Below, piece after piece: positions 1 through 8,500 of a stretch of DNA of 57,878 nucleotides. Under the pieces are notes generated by a model. It ran no database searches. It was not told where the DNA came from and was given only the letters and a program-made list of their open reading frames with translations. The translations under genes and the position numbers were made by a program. Numbering within the stretch: position 1 is the stretch's first letter; each line of letters starts with the position of its first letter. Source of the DNA: an uncultured Prevotella sp. (GTDB taxonomy: Bacteria; Bacteroidota; Bacteroidia; Bacteroidales; Bacteroidaceae); assembly GCA_946402275.1 (NCBI GenBank), contig CAMIVY010000020.1:1-57878 (forward strand). Direction: 5' to 3'.

Positions 1-54
1 CATGGCTGCCAATAGCATCCATACGGTATCGAGTGATAATCCTATTTCGTTCAT
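1..54 (-). CDS. amtB: Ammonium transporter AmtB, N-terminal fragment (cut by window edge)
   Basis: Only the first 18 codons are in the window, read leftward from the ATG at 54. They give MNEIGLSLDTVWMLLAAM, which matches the start of Bacteroidota Amt/MEP ammonium transporters: a short periplasmic start, then the DTVWMLLAAM of the first membrane helix. Amt proteins are trimeric inner-membrane channels for ammonium. The preceding gene on the same strand is a PII protein, the usual partner that plugs AmtB when nitrogen is plentiful, and this supports the call. The gap to the PII gene is 271 bases and holds a 22-bp repeat array. Identity rests on few residues plus context. Confidence 0.72.
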   Translation of the reverse strand, partial: MNEIGLSLDTVWMLLAAM

Positions 55-108
55 AATCGTTTATGGTTTTAAATATCCCTTTTTCATGCCTTCTGCACGA
101 CTTTTTCC

Positions 109-262
109 GTTCATGCGCATCATTGATTCCGTTCATGCGCATTATCAATTCCGTTTATGCGCATTATCAATTCCGTTTATGCGCATTATCGACTCCGTTT
201 ATGCGCATTATCGACTCCGTTTATGCGCATTATCCGTTCCGTTCATGCGCATTAGCCTTTTT
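109..262. repeat. 22-bp tandem repeat array, 7 copies, between the PII gene and amtB
   Basis: Seven head-to-tail units of exactly 22 bp begin at 109, 131, 153, 175, 197, 219 and 241. The plus-strand unit is GTTCATGCGCAT followed by TATCAATTCC, with small changes between copies (GTTC or GTTT; TCAATT, CGACTC or CCGTTC). Every unit has the perfect palindrome ATGCGCAT. The last unit decays after GCGCATTA. There are no spacers, so this is not a CRISPR array. Open frames across it simply cycle through three frames because 22 is not a multiple of 3. Confidence 0.93.
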
Positions 263-325
263 CATCATGTGCATGAGCGTTTCTGTTCATGCTGATGGCA
301 TATCGGGATGGTTATACAAAAGCAT

Positions 326-673
326 TTACTTCTTGTCTCTCAGTACGGTGTCGCCGTGCTCACCGGTGCGGATGCTCCAGGTGTCGGTCATGTCGCTCAC
401 GAAGATGCGGCCGTCGCCCACCTCGCCCGTATGGGCCGTATTCAGTATCACCTTCACCGTAGGCTCCACCAGCGGGTCGCGACACACGATGGTCAGCGCC
501 ACGCGCTCTATCACGTCCGTCGAATACTGCACGCCACGGTAGATACGCTCCTGCCGGCTCTGTCCGATGCCGTGCACGTTGTGGTACTCAAACCAGTCGA
601 TGTCCGACGAGAGCAATGCTTCCTTCACATCCTCGAACTTCGTCTTGCGGATGATTGCTTCAATTCTTTTCAT
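326..673 (-). CDS. glnK: PII nitrogen regulatory protein (GlnB/GlnK family)
   Basis: A 115-residue PII signal protein. It senses ATP/ADP and 2-oxoglutarate and controls ammonium uptake and assimilation. The T-loop carries YRGVQY (Tyr45 and Tyr50), where Tyr50 matches the uridylylated Tyr51 of enteric PII. The B-loop reads TGEVGDGRIFV and the C-loop SIRTGEHGD, both family signatures. Length is normal (about 112). It lies directly upstream of amtB on the same strand, the classic glnK-amtB pair, and downstream of dapL. The name glnK rather than glnB rests on this linkage. Whether the tyrosine is modified here cannot be told from the sequence. Confidence 0.9.
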   Translation of the reverse strand: MKRIEAIIRKTKFEDVKEALLSSDIDWFEYHNVHGIGQSRQERIYRGVQYSTDVIERVALTIVCRDPLVEPTVKVILNTAHTGEVGDGRIFVSDMTDTWSIRTGEHGDTVLRDKK

Positions 674-698
674 ACCTTTTTACCTTTAAATGAATACT

Positions 699-717
699 AA
701 AACCCACAATGGGGTTG
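699..717 (-). terminator. Weak hairpin between dapL and the PII gene
   Basis: AACCC (701-705) pairs with GGGTT (712-716), a 5-bp stem followed on the minus strand by TTAG and AT-rich DNA. It lies between the dapL stop (744) and the PII start (673). The stem is short, so read-through into the PII gene is likely. Confidence 0.3.
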
Positions 718-743
718 CTAACATATAATTGATACCGGTTTCG

Positions 744-1979
744 CTATCCTTTGCTCCATTTCTCTATCCGGTCCAGGGCCTCCTCCGTCTTCTCGTGGCT
801 GCTGAAGGCGGTGAACCGCACGTAGCCCTCGCCCGACGGACCGAAGCCGACACCCGGCGTGCAGACCACATTGGCACCATAGAGCAGCGCCTCGAAGAAC
901 GGCCACGAACCCATGCCGTCGGGAGTGCGCATCCAGATGTACGGCGCATTCTCGCCGCCATACACCTCGTAGCCCAGTTCGCGAAGACGCTTCAGCATGC
1001 GTTGGGCATTGTCCATGTAATAGTCGATGGTGGCCTGTATCTGCTGCTTGCCTTCGGGCGAATAGATGGCCTCGGCAGCCCGCTGCGATATGTAGCTGGT
1101 GCCGTTGAACTTCGTACACTGACGGCGCAGCCACAACTGGTTCAGCGGGATGCGCTCGCCTTCGAAAGTCGATACGCTGACCTCCTTGGGCACCACGGTA
1201 TAGCCACAGCGCACACCGGTGAAACCTGCCGTCTTGGAGAACGAGCGGAACTCCACGGCACACTTCTTGGCACCCCGTATCTCGTAGATGCTGTGCGGTA
1301 TCTCCGAGTCGCGGATATACGCCTGGTAGGCGGCATCGAAGAGAATCAGCGCGTCGTTCTTCAGCGCATAGTTCACCCACTTGCGCAACTCCTGCTTGGT
1401 CAGCACCGTGCCCGTCGGATTGTTGGGGTAGCACAGGTAGATGACATCCACAGGGCGGCCCTTGGGCAGCTCAGGAATAAAGCCGTTCTCCGCCGTCGTG
1501 GGCAGGTAACGCACATTCGTCCATCGTCCGTCGCGATAGCTGCCGCAGCGCCCGATCATCACGTTCGAGTCGATATATACAGGATAGATGGGGTCGGTCA
1601 CGCCGATGAAGTTGTCCCAATGCAGCAGCTCCTGGAAATTGCCGGTGTCCGACTTCGCCCCGTCGTTCACGAATATCTCGTCGATGCTGAGTCGCACGCC
1701 ACGCGGTGCAAAGTCGTTCTTTAGAATGGCCTCACGCAGGAAAGGATAGCCCTGTTCGGGACCGTATCCACGGAAACCCTCCGCAGTGGACATTTCGTTG
1801 ACAGCCTTGTGCATAGCCTCCACGACAGCGGGTGCCAGCGGCTGTGTGACATCGCCGATGCCCAGCGAAATCACATCGGCCTTGGGGTGCATCACCTTGA
1901 AGGCATTCACCTTCTTGGCAATGTCGGCGAACAAATAGTTGTTCTGCAGGTTCAGGAAATGTATGTTTACTAGTGCCAT
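744..1979 (-). CDS. dapL: LL-diaminopimelate aminotransferase
   Basis: A 411-residue fold-type I PLP aminotransferase. DapL converts tetrahydrodipicolinate to LL-diaminopimelate in one step with glutamate as donor, for lysine and peptidoglycan. The N-terminal [11 protein letters not shown], the [12 protein letters not shown] stretch and the [16 protein letters not shown] segment are typical DapL features. The PLP lysine is in [16 protein letters not shown]. Length is normal. The ATG at 1979 sits about 10 bases past the hairpin of a palindromic element pair (1990-2098) that fills the whole space to dapF. Downstream come the PII gene and amtB, which agrees with lysine synthesis being tied to ammonia assimilation in this block. 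Confidence 0.95.
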   Translation of the reverse strand: MALVNIHFLNLQNNYLFADIAKKVNAFKVMHPKADVISLGIGDVTQPLAPAVVEAMHKAVNEMSTAEGFRGYGPEQGYPFLREAILKNDFAPRGVRLSIDEIFVNDGAKSDTGNFQELLHWDNFIGVTDPIYPVYIDSNVMIGRCGSYRDGRWTNVRYLPTTAENGFIPELPKGRPVDVIYLCYPNNPTGTVLTKQELRKWVNYALKNDALILFDAAYQAYIRDSEIPHSIYEIRGAKKCAVEFRSFSKTAGFTGVRCGYTVVPKEVSVSTFEGERIPLNQLWLRRQCTKFNGTSYISQRAAEAIYSPEGKQQIQATIDYYMDNAQRMLKRLRELGYEVYGGENAPYIWMRTPDGMGSWPFFEALLYGANVVCTPGVGFGPSGEGYVRFTAFSSHEKTEEALDRIEKWSKG

Positions 1980-1989
1980 ATTTTCAAAG

Positions 1990-2098
1990 CCCCCTAAGTT
2001 AGGGGGATGGGGGTCTGAACAAGCGTTATCAGACCATTAATGATTTTACTCGGGGACTGCGCCTGTTCAGACCCCTGTCGCCCCCTAACTTAGGGGGC
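1990..2098. mobile_element. Inverted pair of palindromic elements between dapF and dapL (MITE-like)
   Basis: Left copy: hairpin CCCCCTAAGTTAGGGGG (about 1990-2006) plus tail ATGGGGGTCTGAAC (2007-2020). Right copy, inverted: GTTCAGACCCCTGTC (2065-2079) plus hairpin GCCCCCTAACTTAGGGGGC (2080-2098). The arms are near-perfect inverted repeats around a 44-base centre. The right hairpin reaches into dapF and supplies its last residues and TAA stop; the left one ends about 10 bases before the dapL ATG. The GGGGGTCTGA tail is shared with the intragenic elements in dapF and gltB, so this looks like the same or a sister family. Confidence 0.8.
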
Positions 2099-2983
2099 AT
2101 ATACCTCGCCGTCGAAGACAAATTCGGCGGGTCCGGTCATATAGACGTGGTTATCGCTTTCGCACCACTCAATGTGAAGCGTGCCGCCATCCATCACGAT
2201 GTCGCTCTTGCGCCCTGCCTTGCCTGTAACAGCAGCCGCAACAGCCGTAGCGCAGGCACCAGTACCGCAAGCCTGGGTGATGCCGCTGCCACGTTCCCAG
2301 ACACGCGTTCTGATACGACCGTCGGGCAGAACTTGCGCAAACTCTATGTTGCAGCGCTGCGGAAAGGCAGGGTGCTGTTCCAGTGCCGGTCCCGTCTCAC
2401 CCACCTGGTCCACCTTGTCCGTAAAAATAACATAGTGGGGATTGCCCATTGATACGAAAAGAACAGTCTCACCCCCTTGCCCCTCCCTGTCATGGAGGGG
2501 AGTAGATAGACTTTTCGCGAGAGTGGGATTGAAAAGGGTCTCGTCTTCGAAGACTGGCTCGCCCATATCCACTGTCACACTCTTCACAATGTCATTAACA
2601 ATATGTAAATAGAGAACCTTGATGCCAGACAACGTGAGCAACCGAATCTCGGTCTCTTGGTAACCATTCCCCTCCTTCACAGGGAGGGGCCAGGGGTGGG
2701 TCTTCTCATAGAGATACTTTCCAATACACCTCGACGCATTGCCACACATCATGGCCTCACTCCCGTCAGCATTATATATATGCATGGTATAGTCGGCTTC
2801 CGGCACAGGCGATTTCCCTATCAGCACCAGACCGTCGGATCCGATACCCTTGTGGCGGTCGCTCCAGGCGATGGCTGCTGACGCTGGGTCTGGCACGGTG
2901 AACTCCATCGTATTGACATAGATGTAGTCGTTTCCGCAACCATGCATCTTCGAAAATCTGAGTTTTTGTGCCAATTTGCTCAT
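2090..2983 (-). CDS. dapF: Diaminopimelate epimerase, with two in-frame palindromic inserts
   Basis: A 297-residue DapF, interconverting LL- and meso-diaminopimelate. The two catalytic cysteines are in MCGNASRC and QACGTGACA, and the [14 protein letters not shown] start is typical. The protein is about 25-30 residues longer than usual because two GC-rich palindromic elements are translated: [14 protein letters not shown] (from 2664-2703) and [13 protein letters not shown] (from 2467-2504). Both fall between conserved segments, in likely surface loops. The final codons and TAA stop come from the hairpin of the 1990-2098 element, so the native C-terminus has probably been altered. A clear promoter lies at 3025-3056. 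dapL follows after about 110 bases. Confidence 0.95.
   Translation of the reverse strand: MSKLAQKLRFSKMHGCGNDYIYVNTMEFTVPDPASAAIAWSDRHKGIGSDGLVLIGKSPVPEADYTMHIYNADGSEAMMCGNASRCIGKYLYEKTHPWPLPVKEGNGYQETEIRLLTLSGIKVLYLHIVNDIVKSVTVDMGEPVFEDETLFNPTLAKSLSTPLHDREGQGGETVLFVSMGNPHYVIFTDKVDQVGETGPALEQHPAFPQRCNIEFAQVLPDGRIRTRVWERGSGITQACGTGACATAVAAAVTGKAGRKSDIVMDGGTLHIEWCESDNHVYMTGPAEFVFDGEVYAP
2467..2504. mobile_element. Intragenic palindromic element, form B, in dapF
   Basis: On the plus strand: TCTCACCCCCTTG, then CCCCTCCCTGTCATGGAGGGG, given here only as its stem CCCCTCC/GGAGGGG, then AGTA. The coding strand translates it as [13 protein letters not shown]. It is an inverted copy of the element at 2664-2703, about 160 bases away in the same gene. 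Confidence 0.85.
2664..2703. mobile_element. Intragenic palindromic element, form A, in dapF
   Basis: Plus strand: CATTCCCCTCCTTCACAGGG continuing AGGGGCCAGGGGTGGGTCT. The coding strand reads it as [13 protein letters not shown]. It has the same frame and orientation as the form A copies in gltB. Confidence 0.85.
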
Positions 2984-3024
2984 AAACGTCTAGTTATTCT
3001 GTCTTTTTGATAACATTTCGAGTG

Positions 3025-3056
3025 CAAAGGTAGTCAAAAAGTCATAACTGACCAAA
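3025..3056 (-). promoter_or_regulatory. dapF promoter
   Basis: On the minus strand, TTTG (3056-3053) stands 20 bases ahead of TACCTTTG (3032-3025), an exact match to the Bacteroidota -33/-7 pattern. The dapF ATG is at 2983. Confidence 0.75.
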
Positions 3057-3163
3057 GAATATCGCCGTTATGTTTGTAAAAAAACCGAATAAATATCATT
3101 TTGTATAGTCTTCCATCGAAAACCATACCTTTCTATTGACACATTGAATACTTATCCCTCTGT

Positions 3164-3224
3164 TTTCGTGCAAAGTGTAAGAATAGTACTGTGTAAATAA
3201 CCGTTCTTACTATCTTGCACGAAA
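3164..3224. repeat. Long inverted repeat downstream of the AlkD-like gene
   Basis: The left arm TTTCGTGCAA-AGTG-TAAGAA (3164-3183) is matched by TTCTTA-CTATC-TTGCACGAAA (3204-3224), about 16 of 20 bases paired around a 20-base centre. It follows the alkD-like stop (3243, minus strand) and lies far upstream of dapF. There is no T-run, so it is not a standard terminator. It could be a protein-binding or recombination site, or the end of a lost element. Confidence 0.6.
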
Positions 3225-3242
3225 TTAGTGCCTTGATTTGTG

Positions 3243-4001
3243 CTATTGTTTCATCCAATACTGCCGTTCCTGCTCTGGCATTTTTTCGATGGCATAGCGG
3301 AGCGCGGTGCGGGGCATCTCGTGGACGTGCTGACGGAGAAAGTCACGAAGCAGGTCCGTCGATACGCGCTTGCCCATCTCGCGGAGCATCCATCCCACTG
3401 CCTTGTGCATCAGGTCGTGAGGATGGTGCAGATGGATTTCGGCATAACGCAGGCACCACGAGGGGTCGCCCGTTTGCGAAGTCTTCCACGAACAAACGAT
3501 GCTAATGCGCTGTTTCCAAAGACAGGGACTTTGCGCGAGGTCGTCTAATACTTTTATCTTATAGTCTTTATCGCCCAGGCTTGATGGCAGTAGCAGCCAG
3601 TGGCCGAGAATCTTGGGGGCAGAGAGGTCCACGAGATCCCAGTTGTTGGCTTGTTCCGCATATTGCAAATACATCGAAAGGATTTCATCACGCGTCGCAA
3701 TAGCTCTGGGGTCGTTTTCCAATCGCTTGGCTGCCAGTTTCTCGAATTTAGCCACCAGTATCAACAGTCCGCATAGTCTTATCTCATGCCAACGGTTCAT
3801 CAGCAATTCCGGCACTTCGCTCAAGGGGAAGTCTCTTGGAACTGCTTCGACAACCTTACGCGTCTGGGGCACCTTCAGTCCCAGAAACTCATCGCCTTCG
3901 CCATATTCACCTGGTCCCGTCTTAAAGAACCTCATGAGTATCTGCCGTTGCTCGTCGTTCTGCAACGACTCCATGTGTCGTATGATTTCTTTTGCCGTCA
4001 T
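3243..4001 (-). CDS. DNA alkylation repair protein (AlkD-like, HEAT-like repeats)
   Basis: About 252 residues from the chosen ATG at 4001 (MTAKEIIRHMES). AlkD-family proteins are all-helical glycosylases that remove alkylated bases without flipping them. The NNWDLVDLSAPKILGHWL segment corresponds to the family motif with the key Trp and Asp. The open frame runs upstream to 4133, but that part crosses the gltD terminator and a -7 promoter element at 4020-4027, so the shorter start is preferred. The gene sits alone between nitrogen genes on the same strand with its own promoter, so it is probably not part of their function. Confidence 0.85.
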   Translation of the reverse strand: MTAKEIIRHMESLQNDEQRQILMRFFKTGPGEYGEGDEFLGLKVPQTRKVVEAVPRDFPLSEVPELLMNRWHEIRLCGLLILVAKFEKLAAKRLENDPRAIATRDEILSMYLQYAEQANNWDLVDLSAPKILGHWLLLPSSLGDKDYKIKVLDDLAQSPCLWKQRISIVCSWKTSQTGDPSWCLRYAEIHLHHPHDLMHKAVGWMLREMGKRVSTDLLRDFLRQHVHEMPRTALRYAIEKMPEQERQYWMKQ

Positions 4002-4019
4002 CTTGTTGTTATTTGATGG

Positions 4020-4027
4020 CAAAGTTA
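4020..4027 (-). promoter_or_regulatory. -7 promoter element of the alkD-like gene
   Basis: TAACTTTG on the minus strand, 18 bases before the ATG at 4001. A -33 TTTG at the right distance is not clear. A small hairpin GCCAT-TTC-ATGGC lies just upstream. Confidence 0.5.
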
Positions 4028-4071
4028 CAAAAACTTCGCCATGAAATGGCAGAGTTACAGAAAAAAAGAGG

Positions 4072-4108
4072 AAAATCCCTGAATTCCGTAATGAAAAACA
4101 GGGATTTT
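4072..4108 (-). terminator. Terminator of gltBD
   Basis: AAAATCCCTG (4072-4081) and CAGGGATTTT (4099-4108) form a 10-bp stem; on the minus strand it is followed by CCTCTTTTTTT. It begins about 25 bases after the gltD stop. Confidence 0.75.
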
Positions 4109-4133
4109 CTAAAAAAATGGAACAACAGTACAT

Positions 4134-5480
4134 TTACTTTTTCAAGAAAATATCAACCTTTTGGGCGGTCTGACGACCACTGGCCATCGCGCGGACAACG
4201 AGCGAGGCACCACTGGCCGAATCGCCACAGACAAAGACATTCTTAGGATACTCGGGGTGTTCGGGTTTGAGAAATCCCATCGCCAGCAGACAGAGCTCCG
4301 CCTTGATGATTTCGGGTTTACCCTTCTCAACCATGATGGGACGACCACCGTCGGGGTTAGGTTTCCAGTCTATCTCCTGCACCTTCACACCGGTCAACTT
4401 ACCGTTTTCGCCGAGGAATTCCAACGTATTGATGTTCCAGCGACGGGTGCAACCCTCCTCATGACTCGAGGTAGTCTTGAGCGTACGCGGCCAGTTGGGC
4501 CAAGGGTTCTGCGGATCGTCTGGACCTTCCACAGGACGAGGCATGATCTCAATCTGGGTGACACTCTTGCAACCCTGACGATGGGCAGTACCGATGCAGT
4601 CGGAACCCGTATCGCCACCACCGATTACCAGCACGTCCTTTCCTTTGGCCGTGATACGCTCATCCTTTGAGAATTCCATGCCGGCGAGTATGCGGTTCTG
4701 TTGCGACAACAGTTCGAGGGCGAAGTGGACGCCCTGGAGTTCGCGGCCAGGAGCTTTGAGATCGCGAGCTGTAGGGGTTCCGGTAGCGATGACTATTGCA
4801 TCAAATCCGGAAACTCCGGAGATTCCGGAAATTCCGGAATTATATCTAAACTCGATGCCTTCCTGCTCGAGCAGGGCGATACGACGGTCGATGACGGCCT
4901 TGTTGAGTTTGAAGTTGGGGATGCCGTAGCGCAACAAGCCACCAGCGGCTTCATTCTTCTCAAACACCGTTACCGTATAGCCCATCAGGTTCAGGTCGTT
5001 GGCAGCAACCAGTCCGGCAGGACCGGCACCAATTACTGCTACCTTCTTACCATTGCGTACGATGTCAGTCTTGGGCTGGATGAAACCCTCCTGGAAAGCC
5101 ATCTCGGTGATAGCAGCTTCATCCTCGCGGTTGGTGGTAGGCTCATGGTTGAAACGGTTCAGCACGCAGGCTTTCTCGCAGAGTGCTGGACAGATACGGC
5201 CCGTGAACTCAGGGAAAGGATTGGTGCTGTTCAGCAACCTGTAAGCCAATTCCCACTCGCCCTTATACAGGGCATCGTTCCACTCAGGGGCTTTGTTGCC
5301 TAGCGGACAAGCCCAGTGGCAGAAGGGCACGCCACAATCCATGCAGCGCGATGCCTGGAGTTTACGTTCGCGGGTGTTGAGCGTCTGCTCCACCTCACCA
5401 AAGTCGTGGATTCTATCGTGAATGGGGCGGTAGCCAGCCTCCTGTCGATGTATCTCTAAAAATGCTTTTGGATTTCCCAT
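4134..5480 (-). CDS. gltD: Glutamate synthase (NADPH) small subunit
   Basis: 448 residues. GltD takes electrons from NADPH through FAD and iron-sulphur clusters to GltB, which makes two glutamates from glutamine and 2-oxoglutarate. Cysteine motifs near residues 42-55 and 95-105 (CMDCGVPFCHWAC, CPALCEKAC) hold the clusters. GAGPAGLVAAND near residue 150 binds FAD and IGGGDTGSDC near 285 binds NADPH. It follows gltB by 36 bases, a gap filled with short TTGAACAT-type repeats. An in-frame 9-bp repeat adds NSGISGISGVSG near residue 215. Confidence 0.96.
   Translation of the reverse strand: MGNPKAFLEIHRQEAGYRPIHDRIHDFGEVEQTLNTRERKLQASRCMDCGVPFCHWACPLGNKAPEWNDALYKGEWELAYRLLNSTNPFPEFTGRICPALCEKACVLNRFNHEPTTNREDEAAITEMAFQEGFIQPKTDIVRNGKKVAVIGAGPAGLVAANDLNLMGYTVTVFEKNEAAGGLLRYGIPNFKLNKAVIDRRIALLEQEGIEFRYNSGISGISGVSGFDAIVIATGTPTARDLKAPGRELQGVHFALELLSQQNRILAGMEFSKDERITAKGKDVLVIGGGDTGSDCIGTAHRQGCKSVTQIEIMPRPVEGPDDPQNPWPNWPRTLKTTSSHEEGCTRRWNINTLEFLGENGKLTGVKVQEIDWKPNPDGGRPIMVEKGKPEIIKAELCLLAMGFLKPEHPEYPKNVFVCGDSASGASLVVRAMASGRQTAQKVDIFLKK
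4806..4841. repeat. 9-bp tandem repeat inside gltD
   Basis: About four copies of a TCCGGARAT-type 9-mer, each with the palindrome TCCGGA. The coding strand reads SGISGISGVSG. Since the unit is a multiple of three, copy-number change would keep the frame. Confidence 0.7.
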
Positions 5481-5516
5481 TTTATTTATTGATCATTGAA
5501 GATTGAACATTGAACA

Positions 5517-8500
5517 TTAATAGTCGCGCTGGATGTCGGCAATCTTTTCGTGCAGACGTGCCATCTTCTCTTCTTCGAGCACACGTTTGTACTCGATAGG
5601 TACTACCTGGATGAAGTCCTCGATGTAGCGGTGCCAGTTGTCGAGCATGCGCCCTGCGAGGGCAGAGCCCGTATGCAGATAGTGCTGGCGGATGAGTTCG
5701 AGGAGTTCCTTGCGCGAGACGCTGTCCTCAACGAGCGAGAGCTCCACCATATCCATATTACAGAAGTAATCGAAAGTGTGATCGGGATCATAGACATAAG
5801 CCACACCACCCGACATACCTGCGGCAAAGTTGCGGCCAGTCTTGCCGAGTACGACGATGCGGCCGCCCGTCATGTATTCGCAGCAGTGGTCGCCGGCACC
5901 CTCGATGACAGCGATGGCACCCGAGTTGCGCACACCGAAGCGCTCGCCCACCTTGCCGTTGATATAGAGTTCGCCGCTGGTGGCACCATAGAGGCCCGTA
6001 TTACCAGCGATAATATTCTCTTCGGCCTTGAAGTTGTCGCTGCGACGTGCCGGTGGCAGAATCGAGATGCGACCACCCGAGAGTCCCTTGCCGAAATAGT
6101 CGTTGGTCTCACCTTCTAATCGGATGTCGATGCCCTTCACAGCGAAGGCTCCGAAACTCTGACCGGCAGAGCCCTTGAACTTGATCTTGATGGTACTGTC
6201 GGGAAGTCCCTCTTCACCATATTTCTTGGCGATCACACCTGAGAGCATCGTACCCACCGCACGGTCGGTATTCTTAATAGCGTAGTCGAGCGATACCTCC
6301 TCGCCGTCGTTGATAGCCTTATGTGCGGACTTGATAATCTCCTCGTCCTTCACACCCGTAACCTTGGTGTAGGTACCGCGGTCCCAATAAAGAGCCTTGT
6401 CAGTCTCGGGTTTGTGCAGCAGACGGGCAAAGTCGATGGTTTGCCATTTCTCAGCGGCAGCCAATTTTTCACTTTTCACTTTTAACTTTTCACTTATTTC
6501 GATGAGTTCCGTATGACCGATAATCTCCTTCAGGCTCTTCACACCGATTTCGGCGAGGTACTCGCGCACCTGCTCGGCCAGGAAGGTGAAGTAGTTGACC
6601 ACATACTCTGCACGGCCCTCGAAGTGCTTGCGCAACTCTGGGTTCTGCGTAGCCACACCCATGGGGCAGGTATTGGTATTGCACTTGCGCATCATCACAC
6701 AGCCCAGTACGATGAGCGGCAGCGTACCAAACGAGAATTCGTCGGCACCGAGCATCGCCATGATGATGACGTCTTTGGCAGTCTTCAGCTGACCGTCGGT
6801 CTGCAGGCGTACCTGATTGCGCAGACCATTGATGACCAGTGTCTGCTGAGTCTCAGCCAGACCTATCTCGGGCGAGATACCAGCGAAACGCATGCTTGAA
6901 GCAGGGCTGGCACCTGTACCACCCTCGGCACCACTGATAACAATCAGGTCGGCCTTCGCCTTAGCCACACCAGCGGCGATGGTTCCCACACCGCTCTCGG
7001 CTACCAACTTCACGCTGACGGCAGCCGTCGGGTTGATATTCTTTAGGTCGAAGATGAGCTGTGCTAGGTCTTCGATAGAGTAAATGTCGTGATGAGGTGG
7101 GGGAGAGATGAGCGAGATGCCGGGAATGGCGTTTCGCGTCTTGGCGATGATGTCGTTCACCTTGAAGCCAGGTAACTGTCCACCCTCACCGGGCTTAGCA
7201 CCCTGTGCCACCTTAATCTGTATCTCTTCCGCATTCACCAGGTATTCGGCAGTAACGCCAAAACGACCTGATGCTATCTGCTTGGTCTTACTGCTGAGCG
7301 ATACGCCATCCACCTCCGTGTGATAGCGGGCATTGTCCTCACCACCCTCACCGGTATTTGAGCGTGCACCTAACTTGTTCATCGCCAAAGCTAATGCCTC
7401 GTGTGCCTCGATGCTCAAGGCACCAAACGACATCGCACCTGTGACAAAGTGCCTCACGATACTCTCAACAGGCTCTACCTCGTCGAGGGAGATGGAAGAC
7501 CCTCCCCCCTGCCCCTCCCTGTCATGGAGGGGAGTATTAACTTTCTTGAATCGAAGGAAGTCACGCAAGAAGATGGGAGATTCTTTCTCGTCAACCAATT
7601 TTGACCACTCTTTAAACTTCTCGTAGTTTCCCTGACGGCATGCCAGCTGCAACTTGGCAATGGTCTCTGGATTCCATGCGTGCTTGATACCGTCCTTGCG
7701 CCACGAGAACTGTCCATGATTAGCAAGGTAACCGCTCCCCTCCCTCACAGGGAGGGGTTGGGGGAGGGTCTGAAAACGAATCTGATCCCTCGCAATTTCC
7801 TTCAGCCCTACACCGCCGATGGTGCTTACCTCTGTACCGAAGTAGCGGCGTAGCAGGTCTTCACTCAGTCCGATGCTCTCGAAAATCTTAGCGCCACGAT
7901 ACGATCGGATGGTCGAGATTCCCATCTTCGACATAATCTTCTTCAAGCCCTTATCCACGGCCTTGATGTAGTTTTTTTCAGCCGTAGCATACTCCTCCTG
8001 TATCTTGCCACGCTTCACCAAATCATCGAGCACGGCGAAGGTCATGTATGGGCAGAGCGCACTGGCACCATAACCCAACAGCAGGGCGGCATGCATCGTC
8101 TCACGAATCTCGCCGCTCTCTACGATCAAGGCGGTCTGCACGCGCTTTCCCACGCTAATCAGATAGTGGTGAACGGCCGATACAGCCAACAGCGATGGGA
8201 TGAAAGGAGACTCTCCCCCCTGCCCCTCCCTATGATGGAGGGGAGTAGATTCCTCTGTATCTTCAACAGGCAGTTTATCCGTCAGTATGATGTAGTTGTA
8301 GCCATCGTCCACCGCCTTTTCCGCATCTTTACATAGTTTATCCAGAGCGACCCGCAAATCCTCTCCTGCCTGAGTGTAATCACTCCCCTCCCTCACAGGG
8401 AGGGGCTGGGAGGTGGGTCTGAATGTCATGGGCAGTTTCTTCGTCTTGAATCCCTTGTAGCGGATGTTACATAATATATCAAGTTGTGTGTTGGTCAGTA

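Noticed and set aside
109..262. CRISPR array
   Set aside because: Units abut with no spacers, and no cas genes are present. The same holds for 26389-26510.
2..542. Plus-strand open frames across the 22-bp array
   Set aside because: They only translate the repeats (FMRIID, VYAHY, RLCALS cycling through frames) and overlap the real PII gene on the other strand.
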